Below are positions 1 through 11,657 of a stretch of 64,000 bases of DNA, piece by piece. Under the pieces are notes generated by a model. It had not been told where the DNA came from, ran no database searches, and saw only the letters and a program-made list of their open reading frames with translations. The DNA is from Hofstenia miamia (taxonomy: Eukaryota; Xenacoelomorpha; Acoela), in the NCBI GenBank assembly GCA_004352715.1, contig SCFE01000087.1:1595310-1659309 (forward strand), given 5' to 3'. The first letter of the stretch is position 1. The number at the start of each line of letters is the position of its first letter. The position numbers and the translations under genes were made by a program.

Positions 1-1229
1 ATTGGTACCTTATGTATAAAACACTCATTTCATGAAAATATTTACACTGTAAAACATTGCTCACAGGTTGTGTTGTTAATTATTATTTCACCAGTGCAGT
101 GTTTTCCACAGTATTTGCAAATAATATTTATTTTGTTCTTGCATCCTGTTTTAATGCATTTCTGACGTTTCTGTGGTGGTGTATGATCCTTCTGGTCGCA
201 GGAATCTTCCAGGTGTTTTACGGGTGTCTTGGTCTGATTGCTCATTGATAGGTTTTAGACAGGTGGCAGAATGAAACCCTTTCTTGTGATATTGCTACCT
301 GAGGCTTTTTTATAGATTATCCAAGCGGTCAATGCAACCATATCCAGCAAATTCTCCCAAACCACCATTGTCCATCTTCTTTAAGCACATCTTGTAGAAT
401 ACAGTCGTAGCATGCCATCTGCAAAACCCATGCCGCATTTAGTCTTATTGTAGAATTTAATAACGGGCTGCTTTCTTTTAGCATTATCATCAACTCGGGG
501 ATTTACATGCATTGTTGAAAACATGTAAACATTTTTATTCTTTTTGCACTGATATTTGTACAAGAGAACTTTTTTCTTTTTGATAACAAAAGTTACTTTC
601 GTACTGTGACGTTTTACTTTCAATTAGATCTTTCAGCAGTCCCTTACTATTTGGTCTTATTGTTCCTTCAAGAGTTGTCTTCTTTGACACTAAATATTCG
701 GCCAAGGATATGTTTGTAAAGAAATTGTCAGTTGTAGTGTTGTATCCTTTGTTATATAGTTGCTTAGAGAGCTTTTCCACGACATGAATTGCTAGAAGCT
801 TTCTTTTCTGTCAGCAGTTCCAAATTTCCATAGAATAGAATGTGCATACGCATTCTATAGGCATGTTTACTAAATAATATAGGAATTCAAATCTATGAAA
901 TTTTCATAGATTTCATGACCCTAATAGAAATTTTTAAGCATAAGTACCTATTTCTATAGAATAACCGACTATCCATAGAGTTTATTTTAGAAGTGTATTG
1001 AATTTTTTACGACGTCAAAATTGACGTCTGGCTGTTAAAGTATAAGGTAAACATTTTTGCCTTATTCAAAAAATATAAAAGCATAAAATTAATAAAAATA
1101 GTTTTAAATAAGAACCAATAAGGTATTAACAAAGTCAAGAATGGACAAGAGTTTTAATATGGAATTTTATAAAGTTTTAGACAGTTAATTATAAACTTCG
1201 TCAAAATTGACGTCTTGGCTGTTCTAGTG
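1..1229 (-). mobile_element. piggyBac-like DNA transposon, partial and internally deleted
   Basis: The minus strand carries the C-terminal half of a piggyBac-family transposase, and the upstream edge ends at a TTAA (1230-1233), the target site of this superfamily. Only about 430 bp separate the transposase remnant from that end, too little for the roughly 250-300 missing N-terminal residues, so an internal deletion is inferred. The other end lies before base 1. A motif near the end (about 1201-1225) is partly repeated inside at 1011-1038; both hold GACGTC-type inverted sequence followed by TGGCTGTT or CTGGCTGTT, like subterminal repeats of DNA transposons. Confidence 0.75.
42..805 (-). pseudogene. 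piggyBac transposase, C-terminal half, broken
   Basis: Transposase of the DDE_Tnp_1_7 (piggyBac) family, which cuts and pastes DNA at TTAA sites. Reading the minus strand: about 800-535 gives HVVEKLSKQLYNKGYN and DNFFTNISLAEYL, whose Asp matches the second catalytic Asp of the family; about 623-381 gives NVYMFSTMH and KPVIKFYNKTK in a shifted frame. The block that normally reads GGVDxxDQM here reads CGMGFADGM, so the third catalytic Asp is replaced by Gly. An in-frame TAA follows at about 379-381, then a tail with RRWTMVVWENLLDM, another stop, and a cysteine-rich zinc-finger end (CGKHCTGEI). At least one frameshift and two stops: a dead copy. Confidence 0.85.
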
Positions 1230-1233
1230 TTAA
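1199..1233. repeat. Putative piggyBac terminal inverted repeat with TTAA target
   Basis: Read on the minus strand the end begins TTAACACTAGAACAGCC, followed by GACGTCAATTTTGACG. A start of TTAA then CAC/CCC is typical of piggyBac-like ends. The matching end is outside the window, so this rests on one side only. Confidence 0.55.
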
Positions 1234-1234
1234 G

Positions 1235-1316
1235 ATTGTTCCGGGATCATTGTTAATTAGTATCTATATAAATGATATTTCAAATCACATAAAAATAAAA
1301 TGTATATCCAATTTAT
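1235..1316 (+). pseudogene. Reverse transcriptase scrap (GVPQGS-LLFxIYIND region)
   Basis: Directly after the piggyBac TTAA the plus strand reads VPGSLLISIYINDISNH, which matches the LINE reverse transcriptase block GVPQGSxLGPLLFxIYINDL with a small internal deletion. A stop follows within 10 codons. Only about 27 codons survive, cut by the piggyBac end on one side and by the LINE tail at 1326 on the other. It belongs to neither neighbour. Too short to assign to a clade. Confidence 0.55.
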
Positions 1317-1349
1317 AGCTCATAGATAAGATAAGATAAGATATTCTTT

Positions 1350-1394
1350 ATTCAGATAAATATTGACAATTAATAACTGGTAATTTATCTGAAT
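1350..1394 (-). repeat. LINE 3'-end hairpin
   Basis: A perfect 12-bp inverted repeat, ATTCAGATAAAT (1350-1361) and ATTTATCTGAAT (1383-1394), with a 21-nt loop, sits 6 nt from the GATAA tail of the minus-strand LINE. In transcript sense it lies between the stop codon and the terminal repeat, where reverse-transcriptase recognition structures of LINEs are expected. A second LINE (57034-57080) has a hairpin of the same placement with a different stem sequence. Confidence 0.6.
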
Positions 1395-1670
1395 AGCGTC
1401 GAAAAATATTCAATCATACGTAATACATACAAAACAACAAATAACTATACAATAAATCTACCAGGCTAGGGAAAAATTACTAATGAGAGATTTCAAGTAC
1501 GGGTTGTTTAGTAATTATAATTGTAAAATTTATATCCTAGCCATGATTTACCTGAGATATACTGTTGTTTAATGTAAATTTTAATTTGCCTTTTAAAAAT
1601 TTTTCAATGTCTTTTATTTCTTTAGGCAATGAATTCGAAGTTCGGATAGAGGTATTAATGAATGATTCTT

Positions 1671-3799
1671 TCATAATTTTTTTCTATATCTAATACATGT
1701 AAAATTTTTTGATCTGCAGTTCTGCTTATGAATAAAACCAGGCATAGAAATCATATTAAAATGTGGTAAGTTCTTTACGAGTTTAAAAAAAGTCAACATA
1801 GTATTTAAAATGACAAGCTGTCTTGGGAAAAGGACAGATTTTGAAATGTAGTCCTTAGTTCTAGATGAATTTTTCTTTGAATCATTTAGTGCCCATCTTA
1901 ATTGGATATCAAGTTTCCTAAAAAAACAATCTTTTATGTCAGTAAGTAATATATTTGCATAATTTAGGTGACTCATTATAAATGCATGAAAAAATTGATT
2001 TATCGCACAGGAGGGGTAATTGCCTTACTATCATTGACATATTTCTTATACCGATAGCTAATTTTCGAACTGTAGCATTAATGTGAGATTCAAAGTTTAG
2101 TTTCGAGTCAAAAAGTACTCCTAAGTACTTAAAATTTTTAACCGTCGGAACCTTAGCATTATTAAGATTAAGAGTTAAATCTGAAACGCCGTAGTTATAT
2201 TTAGCGGGCTGCAAAATACAAAATTCAGTTTTACCTTCATNNNNNNNNNNNNNNNNNNNNNNNNNNNNNNNNNNNNNNNNNNNNNNNNNNNNNNNNNNNN
2301 NNNNNNNNNNNNNNNNNNNNNNNNNNNNNNNNNNNNNNNNNNNNNNNNNNNNNNNNNNNNNNNNNNNNNNNNNNNNNNNNNNNNNNNNNNNNNNNNNNNN
2401 NNNNNNNNNNNNNNNNNNNNNNNNNNNNNNNNNNNNNNNNNNNNNNNNNNNNNNNNNNNNNNNNNNNNNNNNNNNNNNNNNNNNNNNNNNNNNNNNNNNN
2501 NNNNNNNNNNNNNNNNNNNNNNNNNNNNNNNNNNNNNNNNNNNNNNNNNNNNNNNNNNNNNNNNNNNNNNNNNNNNNNNNNNNNNNNNNNNNNNNNNNNN
2601 NNNNNNNNNNNNNNNNNNNNNNNNNNNNNNNNNNNNNNNNNNNNNNNNNNNNNNNNNNNNNNNNNNNNNNNNNNNNNNNNNNNNNNNNNNNNNNNNNNNN
2701 NNNNNNNNNNNNNNNNNNNNNNNNNNNNNNNNNNNNNNNNNNNNNNNNNNNNNNNNNNNNNNNNNNNNNNNNNNNNNNNNNNNNNNNNNNNNNNNNNNNN
2801 NNNNNNNNNNNNNNNNNNNNNNNNNNNNNNNNNNNNNNNNNNNNNNNNNNNNNNNNNNNNNNNNNNNNNNNNNNNNNNNNNNNNNNNNNNNNNNNNNNNN
2901 NNNTCTTTCGAATACTTTGCTTAATGGAGATGTGATAGAAATTGGTCGATAATTTTGGGTAACTGATGGATCATTTTTTTTTGAAAATAGGATTAACATG
3001 GGCAAGTTTTAAATAATCCGGAAAATAATTATTTTTTATGCATTCATTAAAAATAAAATTTAAGGGATTGGCAATTATATCTGCAGTGATTTTAAGTGCC
3101 CATGAAGGAATTTTGGAAGGCCCACTTGATTTGTTGGATTTAAGTTTATGAATTGCTTTTAAGGTTTCAAAACTTGTTGTAAAACGGAAAGAATATTCGG
3201 GATTAATAACTTTAGCTGATTTACTTTTAAACTTAATAATTGGACCATATTTACTTTTAAACTTAACAATTAGACCATTATATTTTCCTAGATTAATAAA
3301 AGTCTGGTTTAATTCGTTAGAAATTTCGTAGGTGTCTGTAAGGATTTTTCCATTTTTATTTTTGGATATCATCAATACAGTTTAATTTAGATTTCTTGCT
3401 ATTACTGATCTCATGAATGAGCTTCCACTTTGACTTTTGATTAGGTAGTCGGGCGTATTCATTTCTAATGTATTCATTATAGGCCTTGCGATTTTCAATG
3501 TTGGAGAAATTTCTAGCCTTTTTATATGCAACAAAATTATTATGAGTTTTAGAACTTTTAAATAGTCTTTATGCTGCATTTTTTTCACGAATCAGTGTTT
3601 TACAAAAGTCATTTATCCAAAGTTTACTATGTGCGGATATGTTTGAATTACTATTGGAATGTGATTTAATCATATTTCTCCTCTCTGGGCAAAATTTATT
3701 GAGATAAAATTCAAAAATTTCTGAAAAATGCTTCAACAATGTAGTTGAGTCTGAGGTAGTATACATGATTATTGTATTAAGAAAAATCATGTCTCTCAA
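1671..3799 (-). pseudogene. LINE ORF2 relic: linker, reverse transcriptase, C-terminal domain
   Basis: Successive minus-strand pieces in different frames align in order to the intact 709-aa frame at 54734: 3799-3569 (FEFYLNKFCPERRN), 3588-3382, 3375-2971 (KLKSNKSSGPSKIPSW), about 3005-2904 (NYRPISITSPLSKVFER), then after the gap 2214-1939 (FKYLGVLFDSKLNFESH) and 1976-1671 (SHLNYANILL and a basic C-terminus). The finger motifs are visible, but the catalytic Asp motifs (AFD and YADD) fall inside the N gap. At least four frame changes are present, so the copy is dead. No endonuclease domain remains. Confidence 0.85.
2241..2903. other. Assembly gap (663 N) inside the LINE
   Basis: Run of N. The flanking LINE similarity is collinear, so the gap is expected to hold the catalytic part of the reverse transcriptase. 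Confidence 1.
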
Positions 3800-3805
3800 T
3801 CTTCA

Positions 3806-4940
3806 AGAAAAAGCTCTATGCAGATGAATAAATTAAAAAAAAGAACGAACGAACAAAAAGTTATACATTGATAACAATAAACTAAAATACAAATTTCATA
3901 AAAATTCAATAATTCAAAAAATGGCGGCTAATATCAACTTAATTAATAAAATATCCGATTTATTTCCAAGAAATCAGATCACATTTTTGTGGAAATCTCT
4001 AATTGTATCAAAATATACGTAATCTTGGTTGGTATTAGCAAACTTATCAGACAATTCTGAAAAAGATTATGGAAGATTTTGAAATGGATTAACAGAATGA
4101 TCAATAGTAATAATAATGTGATGAAAAGACAAATGACAAAAAATTGTTATTACATTCAGATGAAATCATGCAACAGACGATCTTAGAAATATTTTAAAAA
4201 CTTTAATATTGGACGTGATACATATCAAAATAAAAAATATGAAAAACTAATATTTTAAGAATACAGTAAAATTATGAAATAATTTGGATGGAGATATTAG
4301 ATCAGGAAAAAAGTTTCAAAGTAATTAACCATTTCAAAACTGCTTCAACAAGGAATTATCTGACCATTCAAAGAATTGCTTCGTTAATTACAAGTGCCTA
4401 AATATATCATCTTCTCTTATCGATTAAAAAATAATGATAAAGTATTTAACTAATGAAAGCAAATTCATTTGAAACTACAGTAACCAAGAATTATCATTGT
4501 CAGTAGGGCCTACCTTTGCAATAAGGAAGCAGTTAGTAGTTAATAGTGATTTTTGTACACTTTTTCTATTTATTGTAGAAAACACTAACTTTAATAAGCA
4601 ATCAATATGGAGGAGCCTCACAACGCCTAAGAATTTTCTTAATCATATAGACTGCCTTCTCTGTCAAACAATTGAAAAATGTCAAAAACAGATTCGAATG
4701 TAAAGTCACCTAATATGGGTAATTTCAATATTGCATCTAGAACGTAGTGTTTTACATGTTGTTCTTGCCTGGTATCGTACCATCTTATCCAAACTTGTTG
4801 GAGATTTGAAAAAGAAGGCATGAAATGAATTACCATATATTTCCACAATTTCATTTTATTCTGTAATCAGTATGCTAAAAGGTAAGAAGAAATAGTTTTC
4901 TAATCAAGGTGGTATTTCTCTGAATCATTAAATCGTAGTA
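3806..4940. other. AT-rich stretch, no gene recognised
   Basis: Short open frames at 4497-4703 (+) and 4639-4854 (-) overlap each other and show no recognisable domain, codon bias or splice signals. It may include ORF1 of the LINE that follows, but I see nothing to prove it. Confidence 0.5.
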
Positions 4941-5059
4941 GTTATTAAGGATAAGATCGCAGAGCAGGAAGAATGTATCAAGAAGATTGTCCAAGACATA
5001 GTTAAATGCTAGTCGAATCTACAATAGAAAACAATACACTGGAAAGGGAATTGTGGTAA

Positions 5060-5433
5060 AAATAGTAAAGAATAAGATAATGGTTGTAAGCCCAAAATTC
5101 GCATTTTTGGTTATGATGAACAAATCGAAGAAAATCACTGGAGAAGAACGGTAGAGATGGAGCTAGCTAAGAATATTGTCACCTAGCTTGGATCAGTAGC
5201 TCATAAGGCTACTAATGTCTATTGTTTTCGAAAATGTGATACCACTAAACCTAGATGTTGGAACAGCATTGACTGAGAAATTTTTAACAAGCAATATTTA
5301 TAAACTCAAAGTTTTCCAGTTGAAACGAAGATTTACTAAGCCTAAACTTAGTATTCGGGATAGTGAGTTTGAGAAACGATTACAAGGTAAACAATATGAG
5401 CTAATTCGAACCCCACTGTTAGAGCGGGTCTAG
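5060..5433 (+). pseudogene. LINE ORF1 C-terminal relic
   Basis: A segment reading KIRIFGYDEQIEENHWRR, then after stops KLKVFQLKRRFTKPKLSIRD and EFEKRLQGKQYELIRTPL. The second part resembles the end of LINE ORF1 proteins just before ORF2, where a basic (K/R)KL..F..(K/R)...I(R)xD block is followed by a charged EFExxLRxE helix. The frame 5215-5433 is uninterrupted for 72 codons, the rest is broken. The assignment leans on position ahead of the endonuclease start. Confidence 0.4.
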
Positions 5434-5534
5434 ACTAACTCAAAACGGTGTCAGCCATACATGTGTTAAGAAACTGAAATTTTCCTTGACGATGAAGAAC
5501 TTATCCCATTCTAGATTCATGACTAGATTCTTAT

Positions 5535-5605
5535 TACTCTTCAATTCTTTATTGTAATGCTCAGTCTATACAAAACAAAATGAACGAACTTATGCTATAA
5601 ATGAA
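5535..5605 (+). pseudogene. LINE endonuclease N-terminus relic
   Basis: Reads SILYCNAQSIQNKMNELML, matching the first strand and helix of the apurinic endonuclease domain of LINEs (YxNARSIxNKxxEL), including the conserved Asn. A stop follows at once. The remaining endonuclease (to about 6800) is too decayed to follow; a scrap reading VLDSLIDIFDGI near 5850 may be part of it. Confidence 0.6.
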
Positions 5606-6949
5606 AGTTGGATTAACACTGAAAAAACTGAGGGATCTGCCTTTAAAGTACTTAAATACCAAATTCCGTTCCGACATGATGTACTAACAAACGAGGTTGT
5701 GTTGTGGGTTTCGGCGTGCGCTATCGCTAAGGCCTACCCATGAAAATGCTATTAGTAATTTTCTTCCCTGTATTGAAATCCTTGCTATTTAAGGCCATAT
5801 TATTGCATGCATTTATTTTCCTCCTTAACTAAAAATGAATGATGAAAACAGAACAGTTTTAGATTCTCTCATAGACATATTCGATGGCATATTTCTCAAT
5901 TATACCGACTTTACAACGATATATTTATTTAGTGTTTGTCATTCTCTAGGGACTTCTTGATAAAATTTACAAACCAACTGACAAGAATGCTATTCTGGAA
6001 TATATCCTTACATCTGAAACGAATTTTGATTGCCATAGCGAAGGCAATCAAGGCATAAAGTATCCTTAATTACCCCAGTTTTAAATCGTTTATATTGTGA
6101 CATCTTTCGCAGAACAGGTGATTGCAACAGAAGGAAATTTAAATGAAAGCTTAGAGGCTATTTATGAAATTGGTTTCTTTGCTGTATGTAGCTAGCCTTA
6201 TTTAAATCAGGCTGAGAATTGGGCCAGTTTTTGAGCCTAGATCCGACCAGACCAGTCTAATATTGACCCGCGATATGACTCGATCAAAGAAAAATTGCAA
6301 GTAAAAAACGCATAAAAGGTTTTACCATATAAGTATCAATGAAAATAATAGGAAATCAATCAAAAAATATAAAAATAATTTTAATCTTCAAAGAGTTAAA
6401 TGTTTGATTTCCTAAATTGTTCCTTAAATCTGTTGATTTTCTTTCACCCTACTAACTATAAATGTATGGCGACCTGTCAACACATTTAAGAGTGACCTTC
6501 AATTCGAACTCACCCACTTCCACCCCTGATTTATATCCATATAGGAATAATGAAAAAGATCCTCCTTGGATCACACCGACCATTAGTCTCTCATGCATAG
6601 AAAAGAGAAAATTGCACTAAGTTGCGGTCAGTTGTTAGAGTCAAACCAAGGAACAGTTACTAACTTTTGAAGCAATTGTTCAAATATCTACAAGGAATTG
6701 AATTCAATTGCTGGTTCCTTTATAATTAAGCCTTCTGAAGAAGACAATGTTGACTAGAATAATGACAATCAGCCTCATTACGAATGCATTACACGTATTT
6801 TATATGCTTTTTTCACTTGGATGCCAAGAAGATTGCTGATAGTGACGAAATCTCATTCTGATTTAAAAGGAGGAGCTGTCTTTCTAGCTGAGCCAGTATG
6901 CCGCATAGCAAACGGTTGTATTTCGCAAACACATGTTAACTCCATACCT

Positions 6950-7886
6950 AAGTTTAGATTTACATTTCATTATGTATTTCGGCCCTTATCCCCATTAATG
7001 GTTCCTGCCAAGCTACTAGAAAGAGTAGTTAAGGAAAAAATTGAAGTATTTTTAGAAGTTAATAAAGATGATTCCCAAATTGAATACAAAAGACACTCAT
7101 CTATCACTGCGGCAACTACGAATTTATTAGACTTTACTATGGTTGAACTGGACAAGAAAATATTGTTGGGACAATAATCGAATGTTTTGATCATCGTAGT
7201 AAGCCACTTGATCGAATATTACGCTGGATTCTTATTAAAAAGTTGATTCTGTATGGTTTTCCTAGAGACTTCGTAGAATGGACCCAAAATTCTTTTAGCC
7301 ACAGTCGCGTGAGGGTAGTCTCTAGCAATAGAAGAGTGAGATATTTGACATCTCACTTGGAGTACCTCAGGAGTGTATTCTTGCACCCGAATTTTTTGCA
7401 ATTTTTCTATCAAAAAATCTCTTGTTAGATATGCTGATAATATTACCACATTCACTCCAATCACGATGTGCAAATTTGGTGTTAACTCATCCGCATATAT
7501 TCAGGTTAAAAGATGGGATTTGAATGATGCTTAAAGAATCCCAATCCAAAAGAATGATTGTTTGGTAAATGTGATATTCCTGACGACAGCTTCAATCTTC
7601 CAATGCATGAGTGCATTACCTATCTTGGAGTTTATTAGGTCTCATCCTTAAAATGAATTCAGTATATATCAAGTGTACTTCTGCTTCTAAGCGGCTTTAC
7701 ATTCTTTGTAAACTTCGTGATTTCAATGGAAGTTTTTTGCATCAGAAAATGGTATATTTGTCAAATATAGATTCTATTCTGACATATGCAAGTCCAGTCT
7801 ATGCTTCCCTACCGAATTATTTAGAAGCATTATTGGAAAAATCTAGAAGGAGAATCATTAAGATACTACTCGCATTATCTGTGTAA
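6950..7886 (+). pseudogene. LINE reverse transcriptase relic (CR1/L2-like)
   Basis: Reads RPLSPLMVPAKLLERVVKEK and then SQIEYKRHSSITAATTNLLD (RT motifs 1-2; the end of frame 6821-7177). After a frame change follow IIECFDHR and LIKKLILYGF (motif A region, the catalytic Asp in CFD), then YLTSHLEYLRSVF where GVPQGS is expected, then RYADNITTF (YADD changed to YADN, about 7427-7440). After more breaks come SFNLPMHECITYLGVY and, in frame 7611-7886, ASKRLYILCKLRDFN and SILTYASPVYASLP, the thumb and post-RT region of CR1-type elements. Many stops and shifts: non-functional. Confidence 0.8.
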
Positions 7887-8030
7887 TTACGTCCTTCTGA
7901 AATGAAATTTAAACGTGCTGAAATGAATATTACTCATCATTTTCAATCACTTATTCCTGAGAAATTTATTTTGCTACAAACCGAAACAAAGGAAATTTTA
8001 TCGTAGTTTAACAATTTGCTTTCGAAAGAA

Positions 8031-11000
8031 TAGTTTCATAGATAGAATCATCAAACCATGTCTTATAAAAATAATAATATTGCTGTTGAACCTAATATAA
8101 AGGATGTTAGTTCTAAACGACGCTCAAAATGTAGTAAGTGTTGACCGTTTGTATGCAGATGTTGGTGGAATATTAAGGTTGATGTTTGCACCTCTATTTT
8201 TTACTCTCAGGAATATAGAATTTATAAATTTCACAGATTTTTCAACTGAAAAATCATCATGAATAGCGTGGCCATTGTAAGACCTGATATGTTTATGATA
8301 GGTCTCAATTTGAGAAGATAACGAAGTCATTTTTGAACTAGTTTTCTGTGAAAATATCAAAATTTTAATTTTCAAGTAAAAAATAGCAGGTTTTCTAATA
8401 ATATATAATATTCCACCAATCTTCAATTAATTCAAATTTCAAATGACTTTTTTCATTTCTCCACAATATCGCTCCACACCATTGGGTGATGGGTATTACA
8501 ATATCATGAATCCATAAATTAGAAATATGTATTTAACGCAATGCAATTCAATTTAATTATTACAATCAAGATTTCTTAAATAATAGCATTTAGGAAGCAC
8601 AACCTAGATGAAAGTTCCACGTTGTTACTATTTTTTGCCCAATTATTTAGTTTTGTTTATCATCTGCTGAAATAATTATAATATTTCTAACATAGTCTTT
8701 GTATTTTTTACTTTGCTAGGTTGCTGGGATAGTTTGAAAATTTCTTGCGCAAACATTCTCCACTCATATTTTCTTGTACTCTAAACTGTTTGCGCTCAAA
8801 ATTTCTCCTGCTAACATCCTGAGCCCAAAATTCCAGTCCATAAACACCATACATTCAATTTTCCCACATTCCCGACGCAAAATTTCTAAGTTTTTTTCCA
8901 CAATAAAGGATGAACTAAAAAGAAACTATCCATCAATTTCACAGTCAAGAGACAGTTAATTAAGATAGAGCTTACAGCATAAATTAAAAATTCATTTAGA
9001 ATTCGACAATTCTTTCAAAGTTTTTGAAAATACAATGCTAATACTTATAAACATCCTCAAATTATAAATACAATATTGGAACATTTAACGTGGTTCTCTA
9101 AAATACAAAATTCGAACAAATTTATTATTAATTCTGTTTCAAAGATTTCCTTAATTAAATTATAGTTGATTATAAAAATTATCTAAAGTACATTGTATGG
9201 ATTTGTGAAAATGCTTGCTAAAATTTTTTCAAAATCAATGAAAGTATCCGGGCTATGTTTGACTTATTTGATAGAAACTGTTTTATCAACAAACAGCAGG
9301 CCATTTAAATGCCAGATTCAAATCATTCTTGCAGCTATAATTTTTTGAATGTATTTGCTCATTAGCGTAAGTGTTTACATTTTTCTGGAAGCAGTTATTC
9401 AAACGCATTTCAATTAAATATTGATTTTGAACTTATAGATAATATGTATACAATTTCATGAATTTCTAAAACAGTTACCTTAATATGCCCACTTTACGAA
9501 AAATATTTGCTGGGATAAATTCTTAAAATACTTTAAATCGAGAAATCACGTTTCTAAATTTCCCCTTGTAAACCTAGCAAAAATCAGAAAGGAGGGCGGG
9601 CACCAGACATATCTAATATGCCCGCTTATATTATCAGGCTTAGTCTTGGTTATGTGTCAGATAAATAATTTCATTGAATCAATTGTAGAACTATGAATTT
9701 AATCACACTAATATCTAGACATTTAATGATGGACTAAATTTTCACAAAGAGTTGTCAAATCTACTTTACTTTTACTAAAAGAAACACACAGTTGAAATTT
9801 TAATTATAGAAATAATAAAAGGTTCAAGAATAGCTGTTTCCACAAAAGAAATAAGATGAGAAAATTGCTTAGCCTACCTTAGTTACAAAGATCTAATGTT
9901 CCATTGTCTGTAACTATTGGGAAAGTATTAATAAAAAGTTTAATATAAGAAATTTAAACACTTTCCGAATTTTTCTTTGTTTTTTATACTAATCATTTAT
10001 CATATTTTATTTTCTAACTAATTATAATTGTGATTTATTGTAGCACTACAAAACAAAATATATTTTCAACACACAAATAATTTTCAGTTTTCACCAAGCT
10101 TGCTGTTGTGTGAGTTTTTCACACAACAATCAACACAACAAAAAAATTCATAAATTACACCACACTTATAATTTGAGTAATCTTGTTTATGTTAATATAA
10201 TATTAAGCATCTATGTGAATATAGCAAAAATATAAATGCCATTAAAATTTAAAAGCGAAGGGTTTGCAAGATAGTAGTTCAAAGAATCATTTCTCCACAT
10301 CGCAATCCTTTTAAGTAGCAGAATATAGTTTTTAATGCTATTATATGCATTAGAATTGTATGCAATCCAAATTCTTATGACTACCATAACAGTTTTTTTT
10401 GGAAAATGAATGGTAATTTTGTAAAATTTTGAAATACTTTAGTAAAACAGATAAATAGGAATAGTAATGAAGATATATTTGAATTATTCCTATATTTTGT
10501 ATGATGCTGGCATTTTTGCTGACCTGGTGCAGTTCAAACAATATGCTATGACAAGGCCTCGTTTAGAAAAAAAATACGATCTTCAAAAGAAAATTGAGGT
10601 CCAATGCCATCTATGCTATTTTGCATCAAAAAGTGGGCGTCTTGATCAGACTCAACTCATTTTAGATGCATTTATACAGTATGATTTATGCCAAAAAATC
10701 TATAATTTTCCGGTATGCAAGATTAATGTTGGGTATGCTAAAAATTCATAATAAGAACTATTCAACTTTCAATTAAATAACCTAAAATTCCACAGTAGCT
10801 AGGCACAAGTGATTGACAATTAAGGCTGTTAGTAGTTTAATATTAAGCACACATGTTACATAAAAACCTGTTTGTCTGAATTGTGTGTACCCACACATTT
10901 CATCTAGTTTAAATATATTAAAGCCCAGACCAGCCTTTAAGGGCACCACTTCAGTGACAAACCAACCCATTGTGTATCCAGACACATTTACATCTCATCT

Positions 11001-11340
11001 CTACTAAACTAAAGTACTGAAAATGTATTATTCGCTAATTTCAGTGGGATTATTCTAATATCTGTGAAAGATTACCAAATAATTTTTAAACGCCTATTGC
11101 CGAACTAATGGAAATATTTAGAAATCACAACAAAATGGAGGATTGTCTTCTTTATTTTTCGACTTAAATTCGCCACCTGGCATTTCTTTGCTCCTCTGAA
11201 TGTTCAGAGTAGTTGTTGCTCCCGTGGATAATACACCGCCTCATTATCTGAACAATAGGCATGGAAAGAGAATTTGAATGTTTTTACAAAAATTGGATTT
11301 CTCATTAAAAAAATTTGCATGTAGTTCAGACACAAGAATA
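8031..11340. other. Intergenic, no gene recognised
   Basis: AT-rich sequence with several 60-100-codon frames on both strands (for example 8124-8426 minus, 10467-10751 plus and 10782-10985 minus). None shows a known motif, and none has paired splice sites I would defend. The only structure noticed is a hairpin at 10104-10128. Confidence 0.5.
10104..10128. repeat. 10-bp hairpin
   Basis: Inverted arms TGTTGTGTGA and TCACACAACA around a 5-nt loop, in AT-rich intergenic DNA, followed by further ACAACA-type sequence. No gene is near enough to suggest a role. Confidence 0.5.
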
Positions 11341-11657
11341 AGTTTCAGCACAAATCTTCTTTATTGCGTGGTGGGACTAACCCTGTCTAAAAGCCTGTGA
11401 CGCGACACCTTTCAATTCCATATGAATTGTCAATAACTGACTTCTTTAACAGGCACTTCAAATAAGCGAAGAGCCACTTGTCGCACATGTTAAATTCAGG
11501 CAAATTTATGTTTCGCGGAGGCGTGTGGTAAGGCATTGTCATGCTGATAAGACAAATCAGCAAGACGGATTGGTAATGAAGGGTCACAGAAGATAAAGTA
11601 GGAGCAGATGGAAGAGTAGGCGAAGTTGGAGAAGGGCTCAGCAAAGAGGAAGGACAT

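Larger units (their letters stand above)
1326..3805 (-). mobile_element. LINE retrotransposon (CR1/Jockey group), 5'-truncated, interrupted by N gap
   Basis: A non-LTR retrotransposon copy on the minus strand. Its 3' end reads CTGAATAAAGAATATC then a TTATC-type repeat (GATAAGATAAGATAAG on plus, 1326-1343), the same tail as the better preserved copy at 54555-56908. The 5' edge is near 3805, inside the linker after the endonuclease, so it is 5'-truncated as is usual for LINE copies. Protein similarity to the 54.7-kb copy runs along its whole length, but the two are clearly divergent and belong to different subfamilies. Confidence 0.85.
4941..8030 (+). mobile_element. CR1/L2-like LINE relic
   Basis: Plus-strand remnant of a second LINE family, recognised from three ordered landmarks: a gag/ORF1-like C-terminal segment (about 5060-5433), an endonuclease start (about 5547), and a reverse transcriptase (6950-7886). 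Spacing suits a LINE of about 3 kb between ORF1 end and RT end. Stops and frameshifts are many, so this is an old insertion. I see no clear 3' tail repeat, and the borders are approximate. Confidence 0.7.
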
